Assembly: GCA_977017575.1 (NCBI GenBank)
Contig: CDRNVI010000025.1
Location: 163,229-227,228 of the forward strand
DNA length: 64,000 nucleotides
Origin: Paramoeba atlantica
Taxonomy: Eukaryota > Discosea
Direction of reading: 5' to 3'
Part shown: piece by piece, positions 41,160 through 49,841 of the stretch
Position numbering within the stretch: position 1 is the stretch's first letter
Layout of the letters: the number at the start of each line of letters is the position of its first letter
Notes under the pieces: model-generated
Seen by the model: only the letters and a program-made list of their open reading frames with translations
What the model was told of the DNA's origin: nothing
Databases searched by the model: none
Translations under genes and position numbers: made by a program

Positions 41160-41368
41160 CTTCTCCCAAAGATCGTTCGTATTGCTGGTAGGAGATTCAT
41201 GGCCACAGCATCCAGGGCATATAACATCGGCCGGTGCGTTATGTAATCCGATGCCCAAACGCATCATCAAAGTGTATCGGAAGAGGTACGGGTTTACATA
41301 ATTGCTGGTGCTTTCTAAATGCATGTTTGATTCCTTTGTACGCTTCAATAAAAGTCCCATGTGAGAAT
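41160..41368 (-). mobile_element. Downstream piece of the host family A LINE
   Basis: Minus-strand codons from the target duplication read HMGLLLKRTKESNMHLESTSNYVNPYLFRYTLMMRLGIGL and reach CPGCCGHESPTS, the opening of the RLE motif, then diverge and enter an A-tract. It directly continues the coding sequence interrupted at 46206, whose last residues are ITELQKDS. The copy therefore lacks the RLE catalytic core. The duplication TGTGAGAAT lies at 41360-41368. Confidence 0.85.
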
Positions 41369-41384
41369 TTTTTTTTTTTTTTAT

Positions 41385-41499
41385 CTTTGGAATGGTCGAA
41401 GTGTCGCCAATCCGTAAACTGCTCTGGCCAGGTCATTTCTTGATGGGGCGTTGAACGCGTTCTTGACGTCGATTGACATGATACATGAACCTTCCTTGT
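41385..41499 (-). mobile_element. A-tailed internal RT snippet
   Basis: Only about 38 codons: GSCIMSIDVKNAFNAPSRND, then LARAVYGLATLRPFQR, i.e. RT motif A of a third family A subfamily, followed directly by an A-tract (T-run 41370-41384 on the plus strand). Upstream it abuts another A-tract. No LINE 3' end is present, so the A-tail was added to an internal ORF position. Confidence 0.75.
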
Positions 41500-41698
41500 A
41501 TTTTTTTTTTTTTTTTTTTTTGCAATACTGACGAGCTTGCGCTCTTTTTTTAAAGTCTCCTAAATTTCTTATCGTAAACTTATATACTTTTTTTTTTTTT
41601 ACTTTCTCAAGTTTACATAAACTTTTAGTACTGATTTTTGTCTATCTCTTCGCAGACTTTATAATTCCAATTTGTATCTTTTCTGTACTTTTGATTTC

Positions 41699-44600
41699 TT
41701 AAAGAATAGTGCTTTTCTGATAGTCTTGAGGCTCCAAAAAATGTCGGAGCTGTGCGTATACTTCGGATCCGTTCAGCTCTTGGAGTAGCAACTTGAATGC
41801 CTGTTCGGTTTTTTGGGTATCCAACAGGCAGACATCCGTCAGTGATTTAATTAGGCCCCGTGTGCTCTTATGTAAAGACCCGCAGGACAAGACAGGAAGG
41901 CACTCAAAAGCTTCCGCCGGAATCATGCCACTATTGACATATGTTTCATTTTTCCGCTGTATAGCTTCTCGCACGAGTTGGGAACACTTTTTATTCCGAT
42001 GGGAAGGCGCGAGCTCGTGCACCACAGTTAGGTCGTAGAACACCACGCCACTGTTCCAGTAGATCGCAAGATCCGGGCCTGAGCGATGAAACTGCCGTCC
42101 TCCGCATGTTTTGTGGTGGAGATGCTGATTGTTGTAGTCGACTGTATTTCCGCATGTTAGACAACTCCACGTGCTAAAAGAACGCGGCTCTCTTTCGCAT
42201 GGAATACCAGCTTTCATGCAAAGATCATATAGAAACTTGGTCAACATGTTGTGCTTCGCTGTGGCGTTGAAACCTGTACATTGCACGCATCCGGGGATGT
42301 GAGTTAGTGCAGTGTTTGCATCCATCAATGTTCGGCATCCAGGGCAAGTCATAGCATCAGGAAGTCTCGGGTGATGTACTCCAAGACGGGGCATGACTGC
42401 TAGCTCGAATAAGTGCGGTGGTACATATCTTACATTGGACAGTAGCCAGTCATAACTCCCCTTATTGGAGGTTGCTTTTAACGTCCCGGCCATTTGTGGA
42501 TCGCTTACGAGTTTGTTCCATGCTTCCTCATGAAGTTTCGCTGCAGCGGTAATTTCGTCAGTAGGTGGTTTTTGACGAGCGAGTTCTTGTTCATTTGCTG
42601 TCCCAGCGTGTTCAGTGCTATGAAACTGTGACGGCACAACTCGAGCTGAAAAAGATTTTATATGCTCAAAAGCTGTGTGTCGGGAAGCTTCATAAGCTGC
42701 CGCGCGCGTTGGGTGACACGCCGTGAGACCAAGTCCTCCTTTCTTCAGGGGTAACCTTGCTATGTCAATTTGTCTAGTCTGCAATGGGCCCATCCATGTT
42801 TGAAGTACGTTCTCGATTTCGCTATCAAAACGTTTACATGTTTGATCCGTGGCCTTGGGGTTGTGTGTCCTCATGTAGTACTGTTGACGAACGTTCACAC
42901 TTTTTGTCAAAAGGATGAGGGATACGTTACTCATGCCCATTAGCTTTAGCCTGCGGAATATTACTTCTTGTTTGCCGATCTTTTGGAGCAATTTTTGACT
43001 GATGGCGTCGTCTTCTCCAATAAAAGCCCCCAGTACTTTAGTGGCCTGGCTCTCGGTTTGTACTCCTTCGGCTTGAAGAGCTTCTGGAATGGACTTGCCG
43101 AGGATGCCACCAAACCAAACACATTTATGCGCCGATAGTGCAAGATTGCTAGATGCGACAAGTGCCTTCAGCCTTTTAAAAGCGTTCGTGAGCTGATTCG
43201 GATCTTCGGATGTCAAATTGATATCGTCGATGTACGCATGTATGTTGATGCCAGGAAATTCTTCTGCAAGGGTTTCCAATACAGGTTGTAGGTATGTGCA
43301 GAAATACAGCGTGGATAGTGGCGATCCCTGTTTTACTCCTGAGGAACTTGATACTGTGTCGACCAATTTACCTTCGCTGCCGTAGAAGAGAAGCTGAGAT
43401 TGCTCGGAATATTCAGCCGCAAAATACCTTTGGAAGGGTCGGAGCGTTGCGATACCGAAAACATGCTTTGCGACGTCATTCCTGGAGGGGGTGTTGAACG
43501 CATTTTTCAAGTCTACGGATAGGATGGAGTGGCCTGTCAAATATTTTTCGTGAAGGGTGTGTACTATCCTCTCGCAGCCCGCTTTTGACATTATCCCCTG
43601 CTGCATTGGCGCAAAAAGTGGCTCCAGGGTATTTTCATAGCGTTGAAAAAGAATGATTCCCGCTAACTTTCCAAAAACGTCTCCCATAGCAACTGGCCGA
43701 ACGCCTCCATCTGGTTTCGGGATAGCGATCAACCTCGCTCTGTTTAGCCGCCGTAAAACTTGTCGCGAAAGAAAACCGTTCAGTAGATCGGCCATCATGT
43801 GACAAAGGCTCGTGCAGCACACTTCATCGTCCAGCAGAAGTCGTAGCACGTTGTCAGTCGTTCCCGTTGGGCCTGGGCTGACTCCCTTCGCTAGCCTTCG
43901 ACCTGCTGCACGCAGCTCCTCTGGAGAGACCCCGGCGATGATTGGCGCGTCATCTGGCAGTTTGAAGTCACATGTTTGTGCAGGGTGAAGCATTCGCAAT
44001 TTTTCCAGCGTTTCGGCGTCGGACAGCTTGTTGCGGGTGAAGATCTGACCCATGACCTTGGCCGCTTTAGTGGAGCACCCCTCAAGCACGAGTCTTGTCG
44101 CTTTCTTTACTGCTCGCACGTCATCGGCAGTTGTCTTTGCCTCTTCTGATGAGCCGTCCTGCGGGCTCGTGTGCTCCTTGTGTGGTTTCCGCCGTCGTTG
44201 TCGTCCGCTAGAGCTTCGAATTGTTGCCAGAGAGACTTTCATAGCTGAAAGTGTTTGATTCCAGATTTTGTGGCGCCCAGCGTAGTCGCTTTTTTCATAG
44301 GCGAACATAATATCCCGGTACACCGCAACTACGCACGGCACAAACTCAGGGGAGAAGCTGCGCGCCGTTGGCACTGGTAGGTGGTCTACGTCTTCGTCAG
44401 GAGCTGTTTGTTGGGTGCTTCCCACCGGCGGTGTGTATTCAAGCACTTCCGGTGTCGTAAAATCTATCGGAGGAGGGGCGCAGTGCCACAGAATTTGAAA
44501 GACACGAACGTTTTCTTGTGGTGGGATACATCCATCAAAATTCTCTCCTGCCTTATGTCCAACGACTCCTGTATATTGAATAGTAAGTTTACCTTTGGAT

Positions 44601-46147
44601 GCCCGTTTGTACGTTTTTACCACTTTTCCTAGCGAAATGTTGAGTGTCGTTTGTCGGTCCCACGTCCATGCTACTGTGCAGGTCGTTCCGTTTTTTATGG
44701 TTTTCGAGCGCGACCAGATTTCTTCCGAAGACAGGGGAAATTGAGAAATTGGTTTCGCCGACTGCATCAGCTCCAGGGCTCGTTTCTCCACTTCATCTTC
44801 GCTATGGCCTACGAATATTATGGCACTGTTCTGATTTTTTTTGGATTCGATTGTAGTGTTGCGTGCTTCGTGCGTAACAGCATCCCCCGTTTCTTCATCG
44901 TCCATTGCCGCAGCTCGTGTGTTGGGTGACCTGCACTTTTGGGATAGCTCCGGAGATGGCGATATGCAGTCGTGGAAGTTGTGTGTTACGGGTGTTTCCG
45001 GTGAGACTTGCAACACTGTTGGTGAAACTTGAACTGCTTTTGTCGAATCCATTGAACGGGTTTCTGGAGTACCTGGGCTTGTTGTTTCCCGTGCGGGTGG
45101 GCGATTTATAATCATGGAATCAACGTTATTCGATCTACTAAGCTCGTCTACGACCTCCGTAGACTTTGAATTTGAAGCATCGTGGATCATTTGCAAGCCT
45201 TTCCACACAGTTTTTCCGACTATGCAGGCAACTTTTCCTACCGATCCGAGACTAGATTCTTGTGTTTCCGAAAAAAACACATCGGATTCTTGTGTTTCCG
45301 ATGTGCTTTTTTGATTCAAGTGTGTTTTTTTTTTCACGTGTGGTGCGATTCCTGCTGGCGTGTCCGTTGGTGCATCCAGTGCGTGATGGCGTGTGTTTGC
45401 GGGGTATCGCGTCGTCTGCAACGAGTCATCCTGGATTGTTTGGGCTCTATTGGCGCTGATCTTTGAAAAAGAAATGTTGTTCGCTGTTTGAATTTTTGCC
45501 TCTTTGGCAGGCGTCTTCTTACCCATTATAACTTTTAGCCGGGGGCGTCGTACAAATGATTCAATTGCGTCGGATAAATCCTTTGCTTTGGGAGATTCTT
45601 CATTGATTTGCTTTTGCGCGGATGAGACATCTTCGGATGATTTACACTGACGGAACTTGAGTTGATCATTGTTGACGGACAAGTTCTCGCGCCCCTCAGA
45701 AGTTTTTTTTGCAATCGCTTCGATCGAATCCGGCGATATCTTTGGATATTCTGCGGGGATTGATTCCGGTTGTTGATTAGGTCGCTGCTGACGTACTTTC
45801 TTCGCTCGCGCTCTCCGTGAAAGGGTGTGCATTGTGGGCTGTCCCTCCGCTTCTTCGGTTTGTTGCTCCCACTGCGGTGGCGATTGAGGCTGCGGCAGAG
45901 GCGTGGGCGCTGACAACGGCGGGTTGGAGGGGACGGAAGATGGCGGAGCAGAGGGAACAGACGACGGCGGAGGCAAGGGCGGAGGCAGATACTGGAAATT
46001 CGGTGTCGAGGAAGACGGTAGTGGCGAGGACGGCGATGTCGGAGGCCGCTCATCAGGAGGTTTTTTCTTTCGACGGGTCGGTGGCAGCGGTTGGATCACA
46101 GGAGCTACTCCAGTGTCCTTCGCCCGGCTGCGTGTGAACATACCCAT
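41699..46147 (-). CDS. Family A RLE LINE polyprotein, intact
   Basis: About 1482 codons from an ATG at 46147 (MGMFTRSRAK), with a second ATG at 46141. The N terminus is extremely proline-rich (about residues 20-110), then basic and acidic segments. The barrel-like module lies around residue 490 (CTVAWTWDRQTTLNISLG, KLTIQYTG, IPP). The RT has GVSPGPTGTTDN, motif A SVDLKNAFNTPSR, motif B GVKQGSPLSTLYF and catalytic AYIDDINLTS. The RLE has CPGCRTLMDANTALTHIPGC, KHN, CLTCGNTVDYNNQHLHHKTC, HRSGPDLAIYWNSGVVFYDLTVVHEL and the QELNGSEVYAQLRHFL tail. It looks complete and functional. Its 3' third was copied almost unchanged to 22845-23668, so it or a twin moved recently. Confidence 0.9.
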   Translation of the reverse strand: MGMFTRSRAKDTGVAPVIQPLPPTRRKKKPPDERPPTSPSSPLPSSSTPNFQYLPPPLPPPSSVPSAPPSSVPSNPPLSAPTPLPQPQSPPQWEQQTEEAEGQPTMHTLSRRARAKKVRQQRPNQQPESIPAEYPKISPDSIEAIAKKTSEGRENLSVNNDQLKFRQCKSSEDVSSAQKQINEESPKAKDLSDAIESFVRRPRLKVIMGKKTPAKEAKIQTANNISFSKISANRAQTIQDDSLQTTRYPANTRHHALDAPTDTPAGIAPHVKKKTHLNQKSTSETQESDVFFSETQESSLGSVGKVACIVGKTVWKGLQMIHDASNSKSTEVVDELSRSNNVDSMIINRPPARETTSPGTPETRSMDSTKAVQVSPTVLQVSPETPVTHNFHDCISPSPELSQKCRSPNTRAAAMDDEETGDAVTHEARNTTIESKKNQNSAIIFVGHSEDEVEKRALELMQSAKPISQFPLSSEEIWSRSKTIKNGTTCTVAWTWDRQTTLNISLGKVVKTYKRASKGKLTIQYTGVVGHKAGENFDGCIPPQENVRVFQILWHCAPPPIDFTTPEVLEYTPPVGSTQQTAPDEDVDHLPVPTARSFSPEFVPCVVAVYRDIMFAYEKSDYAGRHKIWNQTLSAMKVSLATIRSSSGRQRRRKPHKEHTSPQDGSSEEAKTTADDVRAVKKATRLVLEGCSTKAAKVMGQIFTRNKLSDAETLEKLRMLHPAQTCDFKLPDDAPIIAGVSPEELRAAGRRLAKGVSPGPTGTTDNVLRLLLDDEVCCTSLCHMMADLLNGFLSRQVLRRLNRARLIAIPKPDGGVRPVAMGDVFGKLAGIILFQRYENTLEPLFAPMQQGIMSKAGCERIVHTLHEKYLTGHSILSVDLKNAFNTPSRNDVAKHVFGIATLRPFQRYFAAEYSEQSQLLFYGSEGKLVDTVSSSSGVKQGSPLSTLYFCTYLQPVLETLAEEFPGINIHAYIDDINLTSEDPNQLTNAFKRLKALVASSNLALSAHKCVWFGGILGKSIPEALQAEGVQTESQATKVLGAFIGEDDAISQKLLQKIGKQEVIFRRLKLMGMSNVSLILLTKSVNVRQQYYMRTHNPKATDQTCKRFDSEIENVLQTWMGPLQTRQIDIARLPLKKGGLGLTACHPTRAAAYEASRHTAFEHIKSFSARVVPSQFHSTEHAGTANEQELARQKPPTDEITAAAKLHEEAWNKLVSDPQMAGTLKATSNKGSYDWLLSNVRYVPPHLFELAVMPRLGVHHPRLPDAMTCPGCRTLMDANTALTHIPGCVQCTGFNATAKHNMLTKFLYDLCMKAGIPCEREPRSFSTWSCLTCGNTVDYNNQHLHHKTCGGRQFHRSGPDLAIYWNSGVVFYDLTVVHELAPSHRNKKCSQLVREAIQRKNETYVNSGMIPAEAFECLPVLSCGSLHKSTRGLIKSLTDVCLLDTQKTEQAFKLLLQELNGSEVYAQLRHFLEPQDYQKSTIL

Positions 46148-46214
46148 AACGGGAAGAGTAAGAATACAAAACAACAAGCAACAACTGTGAGAAATAAGCA
46201 GCAACTGTGAGAAT

Positions 46215-48613
46215 CCTTCTGCAGCTCAGTTATCTGTTTATCGTGTTCTGCACTTAGCTTCTTTTTCAATAGCTTGCGCGCTGCCTCTCCTCGACTTTGC
46301 GGTTGTTTCACAGCTTTTTCGCTGCCTTTCTGATCTACCGGAGCGTTATTGGGTTTAAGGTGCTCATCAATAGATTTGCTGGCAGTTTCGAAGAAATGTT
46401 TTTGCTTCAGAGTCGAGGAAATTAAGCCTAGGCCACCGAGTTTCTGTGGTAGAGCGGCGAGTTTCAGGGCGTTTGCGTCTGCTCCACTCCACTTTTCTAG
46501 AACTTTGTTTACTTGGTTCTCGAAGGATTGTGCTAGTTGGAAAGTAGCGCCTGGCCGATGTACTCGTAGATGGTAATCGTGCCGTGGAATCGTACAACGG
46601 CGGAGAATGGCAAGAGACAAATTACTGGGACCCATAAGCAACAACCTGCGGAATAGGCACTTGTGTTTCTCCATTTTCTTGATCAGCAGATTTTCCACGA
46701 CTTGGTCTGTACCTACGTATGCGCCTAAGACTTTTATCGCATCACTGCAAAAGTTTACTCCAAGTTTTTCCAACGGAGGAGGCTGAGCTATGTTGGGAAT
46801 GTTCTTCTGAAACCAATCGCATTTCTGGCAATTAATTCGGAGGTTCATCTCTGCGGCGATCTCACGCAGGTAAAAGAAAGCTGCCTCCAATGCTTGCACG
46901 TTTTTGGAGCTCAAAGTCACATCGTCTTGGTATGCTCGGATCTTCACGTCAGGATAGAGGTGCATGAGTTCTCGTAGCGGGCCTTGCAAAAGTGCGCAGA
47001 AGTACATTGATGAAAGTGCCGATCCTTGGCGAATTCCTGAAGAGCTTTCGATGGTAGCAAACAGAGCATTGTGCGCAAAAAATAGCAGCTCAGAGGGAAT
47101 CCCATATTCTAGGTAGAATAGGCGCATGAAAGGCTTGAAAATGGGATTACCAAGGAGTGCCTCAGCAATGGCGTTGCGTTGTGGTGTATTATACGCGTTG
47201 CTAAAATCGACGGTGAGGAGAGCATGTCCTTCTTCGTATTCATTTAAAAGTTCGTGAACGATGGACTCACATGCGTTTTTTTGCAAAATGCCTCGTTGAA
47301 TTGGGGAGAAAAAATTTTGCAGAGCGTTTTCATGTCGTTGTAGAAGGATGGAACCGCAAATCTTCAGAATGGTATCCCCCATCGCAATAGGTCGAATTCC
47401 ATTTTGAGGTTTCGCTAGCGCGATGATTCTGCATCGGGTTAGACGTTTTCGCACATTCAGAGGAACTTCGCCGTTGATGACATCCCGAAGCATGTGGCAA
47501 AGTGAAAGACATGACTCTTCGTCGTCTACGAGCAGTCGCATCATGCTTTCACTCAGGCCGGTTGGTCCTGGTGAAGCGCCTCTGGATAATTTTTCGGTCG
47601 CTAGGCGAACCTCTGATTTCTCAACAACGCCAGTCCGTGGGAAGTCTGCTTCCGGGATTCGTATGGCGTCGCCTTCAGGATGAAGTTGTTGAAGCTTTCG
47701 CACTTTTTCTTCAGGAGTGAGAGCTGATTCCTTGTAGACATTGTCCAGGATCCGAGTTGCTTTGCCAAGGTTTCCTGCCCGCGCCGTCTGTAGGGCGTGC
47801 CTGATCGAACGCCTGTCAATTTCTAACTCCGCCCGTTGTTCCGCACTCAAGTTGCTAGCTTCCAAGTTTTCTCGGTCGTTGCGAACATGAGCTACTTTTT
47901 GGTTTCGTCGAATTGCTTGACGTACTGTCGCAAGTGAATCGCGAGGCGCATTCAAAAATTTGTGCCATATCGCCTCTTTTTCTGAGTCAAGCTCCGCCGC
48001 TGCATATCCCCGAATTATCGCACGGAAAATCGCCACAACATGAAACGCGAAAGATGGGTCTATTTGAGCCATAGGCGGGAGCGGATCAAGGTCACTCTGA
48101 CCGTCTTCGCATGAGATGTGCTCCGCTTGTTCCTCCAAATTTTGTGTCGGCATCTCGATTTTGAATAACTTAGTGGCTTGGAGGTTACAGATTCTGATTT
48201 TATTGGACGGTGGAAGATAAAGAAAACCGCATGGACCATCGTGACCTAGAGCCGGCTCGTATGAAATCTTGACTTTCACGGTTGATTTTCGCACGGTCCT
48301 GCCTACAACGATGCCGTTTGACTTGTAGTTTGTAGTGTTCTGTCGGAAGCCCCATTCGATCACACATTCTGTACCCCTGCCCCACTTGGAAACGATGTTG
48401 TACACTTGGTCGGGCGATTTGTTGCCGGCCTGTGTCATTAGCTCCTGTACTCGATCTTGCGTCGATCCATTGTCGTCCAGACACATTGTATCACTGGTCT
48501 CGCTTTCTGTTTCGGACATTTCTTTGGCTGGGTCCTCTTGGATATGGTTTTCGTCATGGGCTATGTTCTCGTGTGATTGACTCGTAGATCCGATGCGGAA
48601 GTTCTTGGCTTTG
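46215..48613 (-). CDS. Family A RLE LINE protein, main part
   Basis: The frame reads VIKIKAKNFRIGSTSQSHEN, then an acidic stretch SETESETSDTMCLDD, the barrel-like module (ECVIEWGFRQNTTNYKSNG, VKVKISYEP, GFLYLP, about 48170-48400) and the RT: GASPGPTGLSESM, motif A TVDFSNAYNTPQR, motif B GIRQGSALSSMYF, catalytic AYQDDVTLSS (about 46925-46940). The thumb ends at KLSAEHDKQITELQKDS, where the nested LINE begins; residues after that in this frame are noncoding. An ATG at 48519 lies inside the protein and is not the start. Confidence 0.85.
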
Positions 48614-48621
48614 ATTTTGAT

Positions 48622-48974
48622 AACCGTATATATGCATTTGGGGATTTAATCCTTTTGTTTATACCTATTCATTTCAAAAGTGGTCTTAAGCATAATTTTA
48701 TCTTTGCAGAAATTTATCGCAGCATAATTTTATCTTTTCAGAATTTTTATCGCAGTAGAATTTCATCGCAACGAAATTTATCTCTGCAAAACTAGAAAAA
48801 GTTAGCATAAATAATGATCGCAGGCACCGCAGACCTGAATATCAAGAACACCATATGCAGTGTTGTATTTTGATTTTTGAGGTGACATGCATCACGCAAG
48901 AGACGTGCACTCCTCAGCAGGAAGAAGGAAACTTCCTGTCTCTTCAGTTTGTCGGAGCGTAAATGGGTTATCCC
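48622..48974 (+). mobile_element. 353-bp insertion with short tandem repeats and a basic-ORF fragment
   Basis: Flanked by ATTTTGAT duplications and inserted in the coding region of a family A LINE. It contains about three imperfect copies of a 32-bp repeat (CATAATTTTATCTTTGCAGA and following, about 48690-48795). On the plus strand near 48910-48957 it encodes AGRRKLPVSSV, matching the unidentified protein at 10964-12013 in the same reading frame. It has no GT-AG borders, so it is not a conventional intron. It may be a non-autonomous relative of the element carrying that protein. Confidence 0.55.
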
Positions 48975-48982
48975 ATTTTGAT

Positions 48983-49273
48983 TAGATTCCGCGATGTGAT
49001 TTCACACGGAGGCTCATGGTCCGCCCAATTCGGGGCTAGTGTTTTGGAACCTATTATCTTGATCTTTGGAGTCTTCTTCACCTTCACTGGTGTCTCCGTG
49101 TGCGATCCTGATTCTTCTGCTACCTTTATTCCGTTCGTCTTGCTTTGATCTCGTTGAGTACGTTGTTTTTCAACTCTCCCGTGAGACTTCCCGTTGTTCA
49201 CTGTTGTTCTGCTGCCCTTTTTCCGCGTGTTTTCGGAATCTAAACGAGAAGACGTACGAGAAAGGCGTGTCAT
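48983..49273 (-). CDS. Family A RLE LINE protein, N-terminal piece
   Basis: An ATG at 49273 (MTRLSRTSSR) follows a 31-nt leader. The piece is basic and contains KTPKIKIIGSKTLAPNWADHE, the conserved pre-module segment also found at 10459 and 53381. Similarity stops at the 8-bp repeat ATTTTGAT where the 353-bp insertion begins; the next conserved residues (IKIKAKNFR) are at 48613. Confidence 0.8.
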
Positions 49274-49320
49274 AAGCGTAGAAAAATAGAAAATTAAAAT
49301 GAATCAACAAGGTACAGAAA

Positions 49321-49535
49321 GTTCCGCCTCCTCTCTCTCTTTCACCTTGTGAGAAGCGGCGTAGTGCTCCGCAAATGATCCTGCCGCCACCCCGTTAGCG
49401 TTGCGGACTAAGTCCGTGTATTTAGGTTGCTGAACGTGGGTGACAGCAAAATCAAGCACCAGACCTTGAGCTTTCTCATAGCCCGGAATAAAGACATCGC
49501 CCGGCCTCGTGGGACAGCCGCCAGGCTTTTTTTTT
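49321..49535 (-). pseudogene. Family B LINE RLE fragment
   Basis: The codons read PGGCPTRPGDVFIPGYEKAQ, then GLVLDFAVTHVQQPKYTDLV and end at VKEREEAEL where the family A LINE leader begins. This is the catalytic half of the family B nuclease. It follows an A-tract (T-run about 49529-49547), so it is 5'-truncated and then cut by the LINE insertion. The next 300 bases (49548-49841) hold a second T-run and the 3' UTR of the following LINE, with no gene. Confidence 0.8.
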
Positions 49536-49841
49536 TTTTTTTTTTTGCGAGACGCTTGGAAAAAAAATAAGCGTTCCAGGAAATGAAACCACCAACTCCT
49601 CAATAATCTAACGTAAATTGAAGGTATTTTTTTTTTTTTTTTATTCTATTAGAATTTCCCTGAGTTGGTGATCTCAGGCTACTATTGAAAAGGGAATGTT
49701 ATGGTCTTTCGGTTTTATATAACAATATCTTCATATAGTCGAACGTGTACGAGCTGCCGTCATATGTTAAGAATTTGGGTTTTCTCAAATACCCGTAAAT
49801 TTAGATTACAAATTTTACTTTAAAGAGACTTTAAATATATC

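Larger units (their letters stand above)
41369..46205 (-). mobile_element. Complete family A RLE LINE nested in another family A LINE
   Basis: The element is bounded by the 9-bp target duplication TGTGAGAAT (41360-41368 and 46206-46214). It holds a long ORF (41699-46147), a 3' UTR (41522-41698), an A-tract (about 41500-41521), then a 115-bp RT snippet (41385-41499) with its own A-tract (41369-41384). The tandem of two A-tailed units within one duplication suggests either a chimeric insertion or a later insertion into the tail. No leader precedes the ORF; instead 46180-46214 has an imperfect direct repeat (GCAACAACTGTGAGAA and GCAGCAACTGTGAGAA). Confidence 0.85.
46206..49320 (-). mobile_element. 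Host family A RLE LINE with truncated leader
   Basis: The copy begins with the last 16 nt of the leader (49305-49320) and a 31-nt UTR, has its N-terminal coding region at 48983-49273, a 353-bp insertion (48622-48974) flanked by ATTTTGAT (48614-48621, 48975-48982), and then codes down to 46215, where a complete LINE interrupts it. Its remainder is at 41160-41359. At the 5' side it has landed in a family B RLE fragment (49321 on). Confidence 0.8.

Noticed and set aside
48622-48974. Possible intron in the family A LINE
   Set aside because: The block has no GT-AG borders, is flanked by an 8-bp direct repeat and is absent from related copies, which fits an insertion better.
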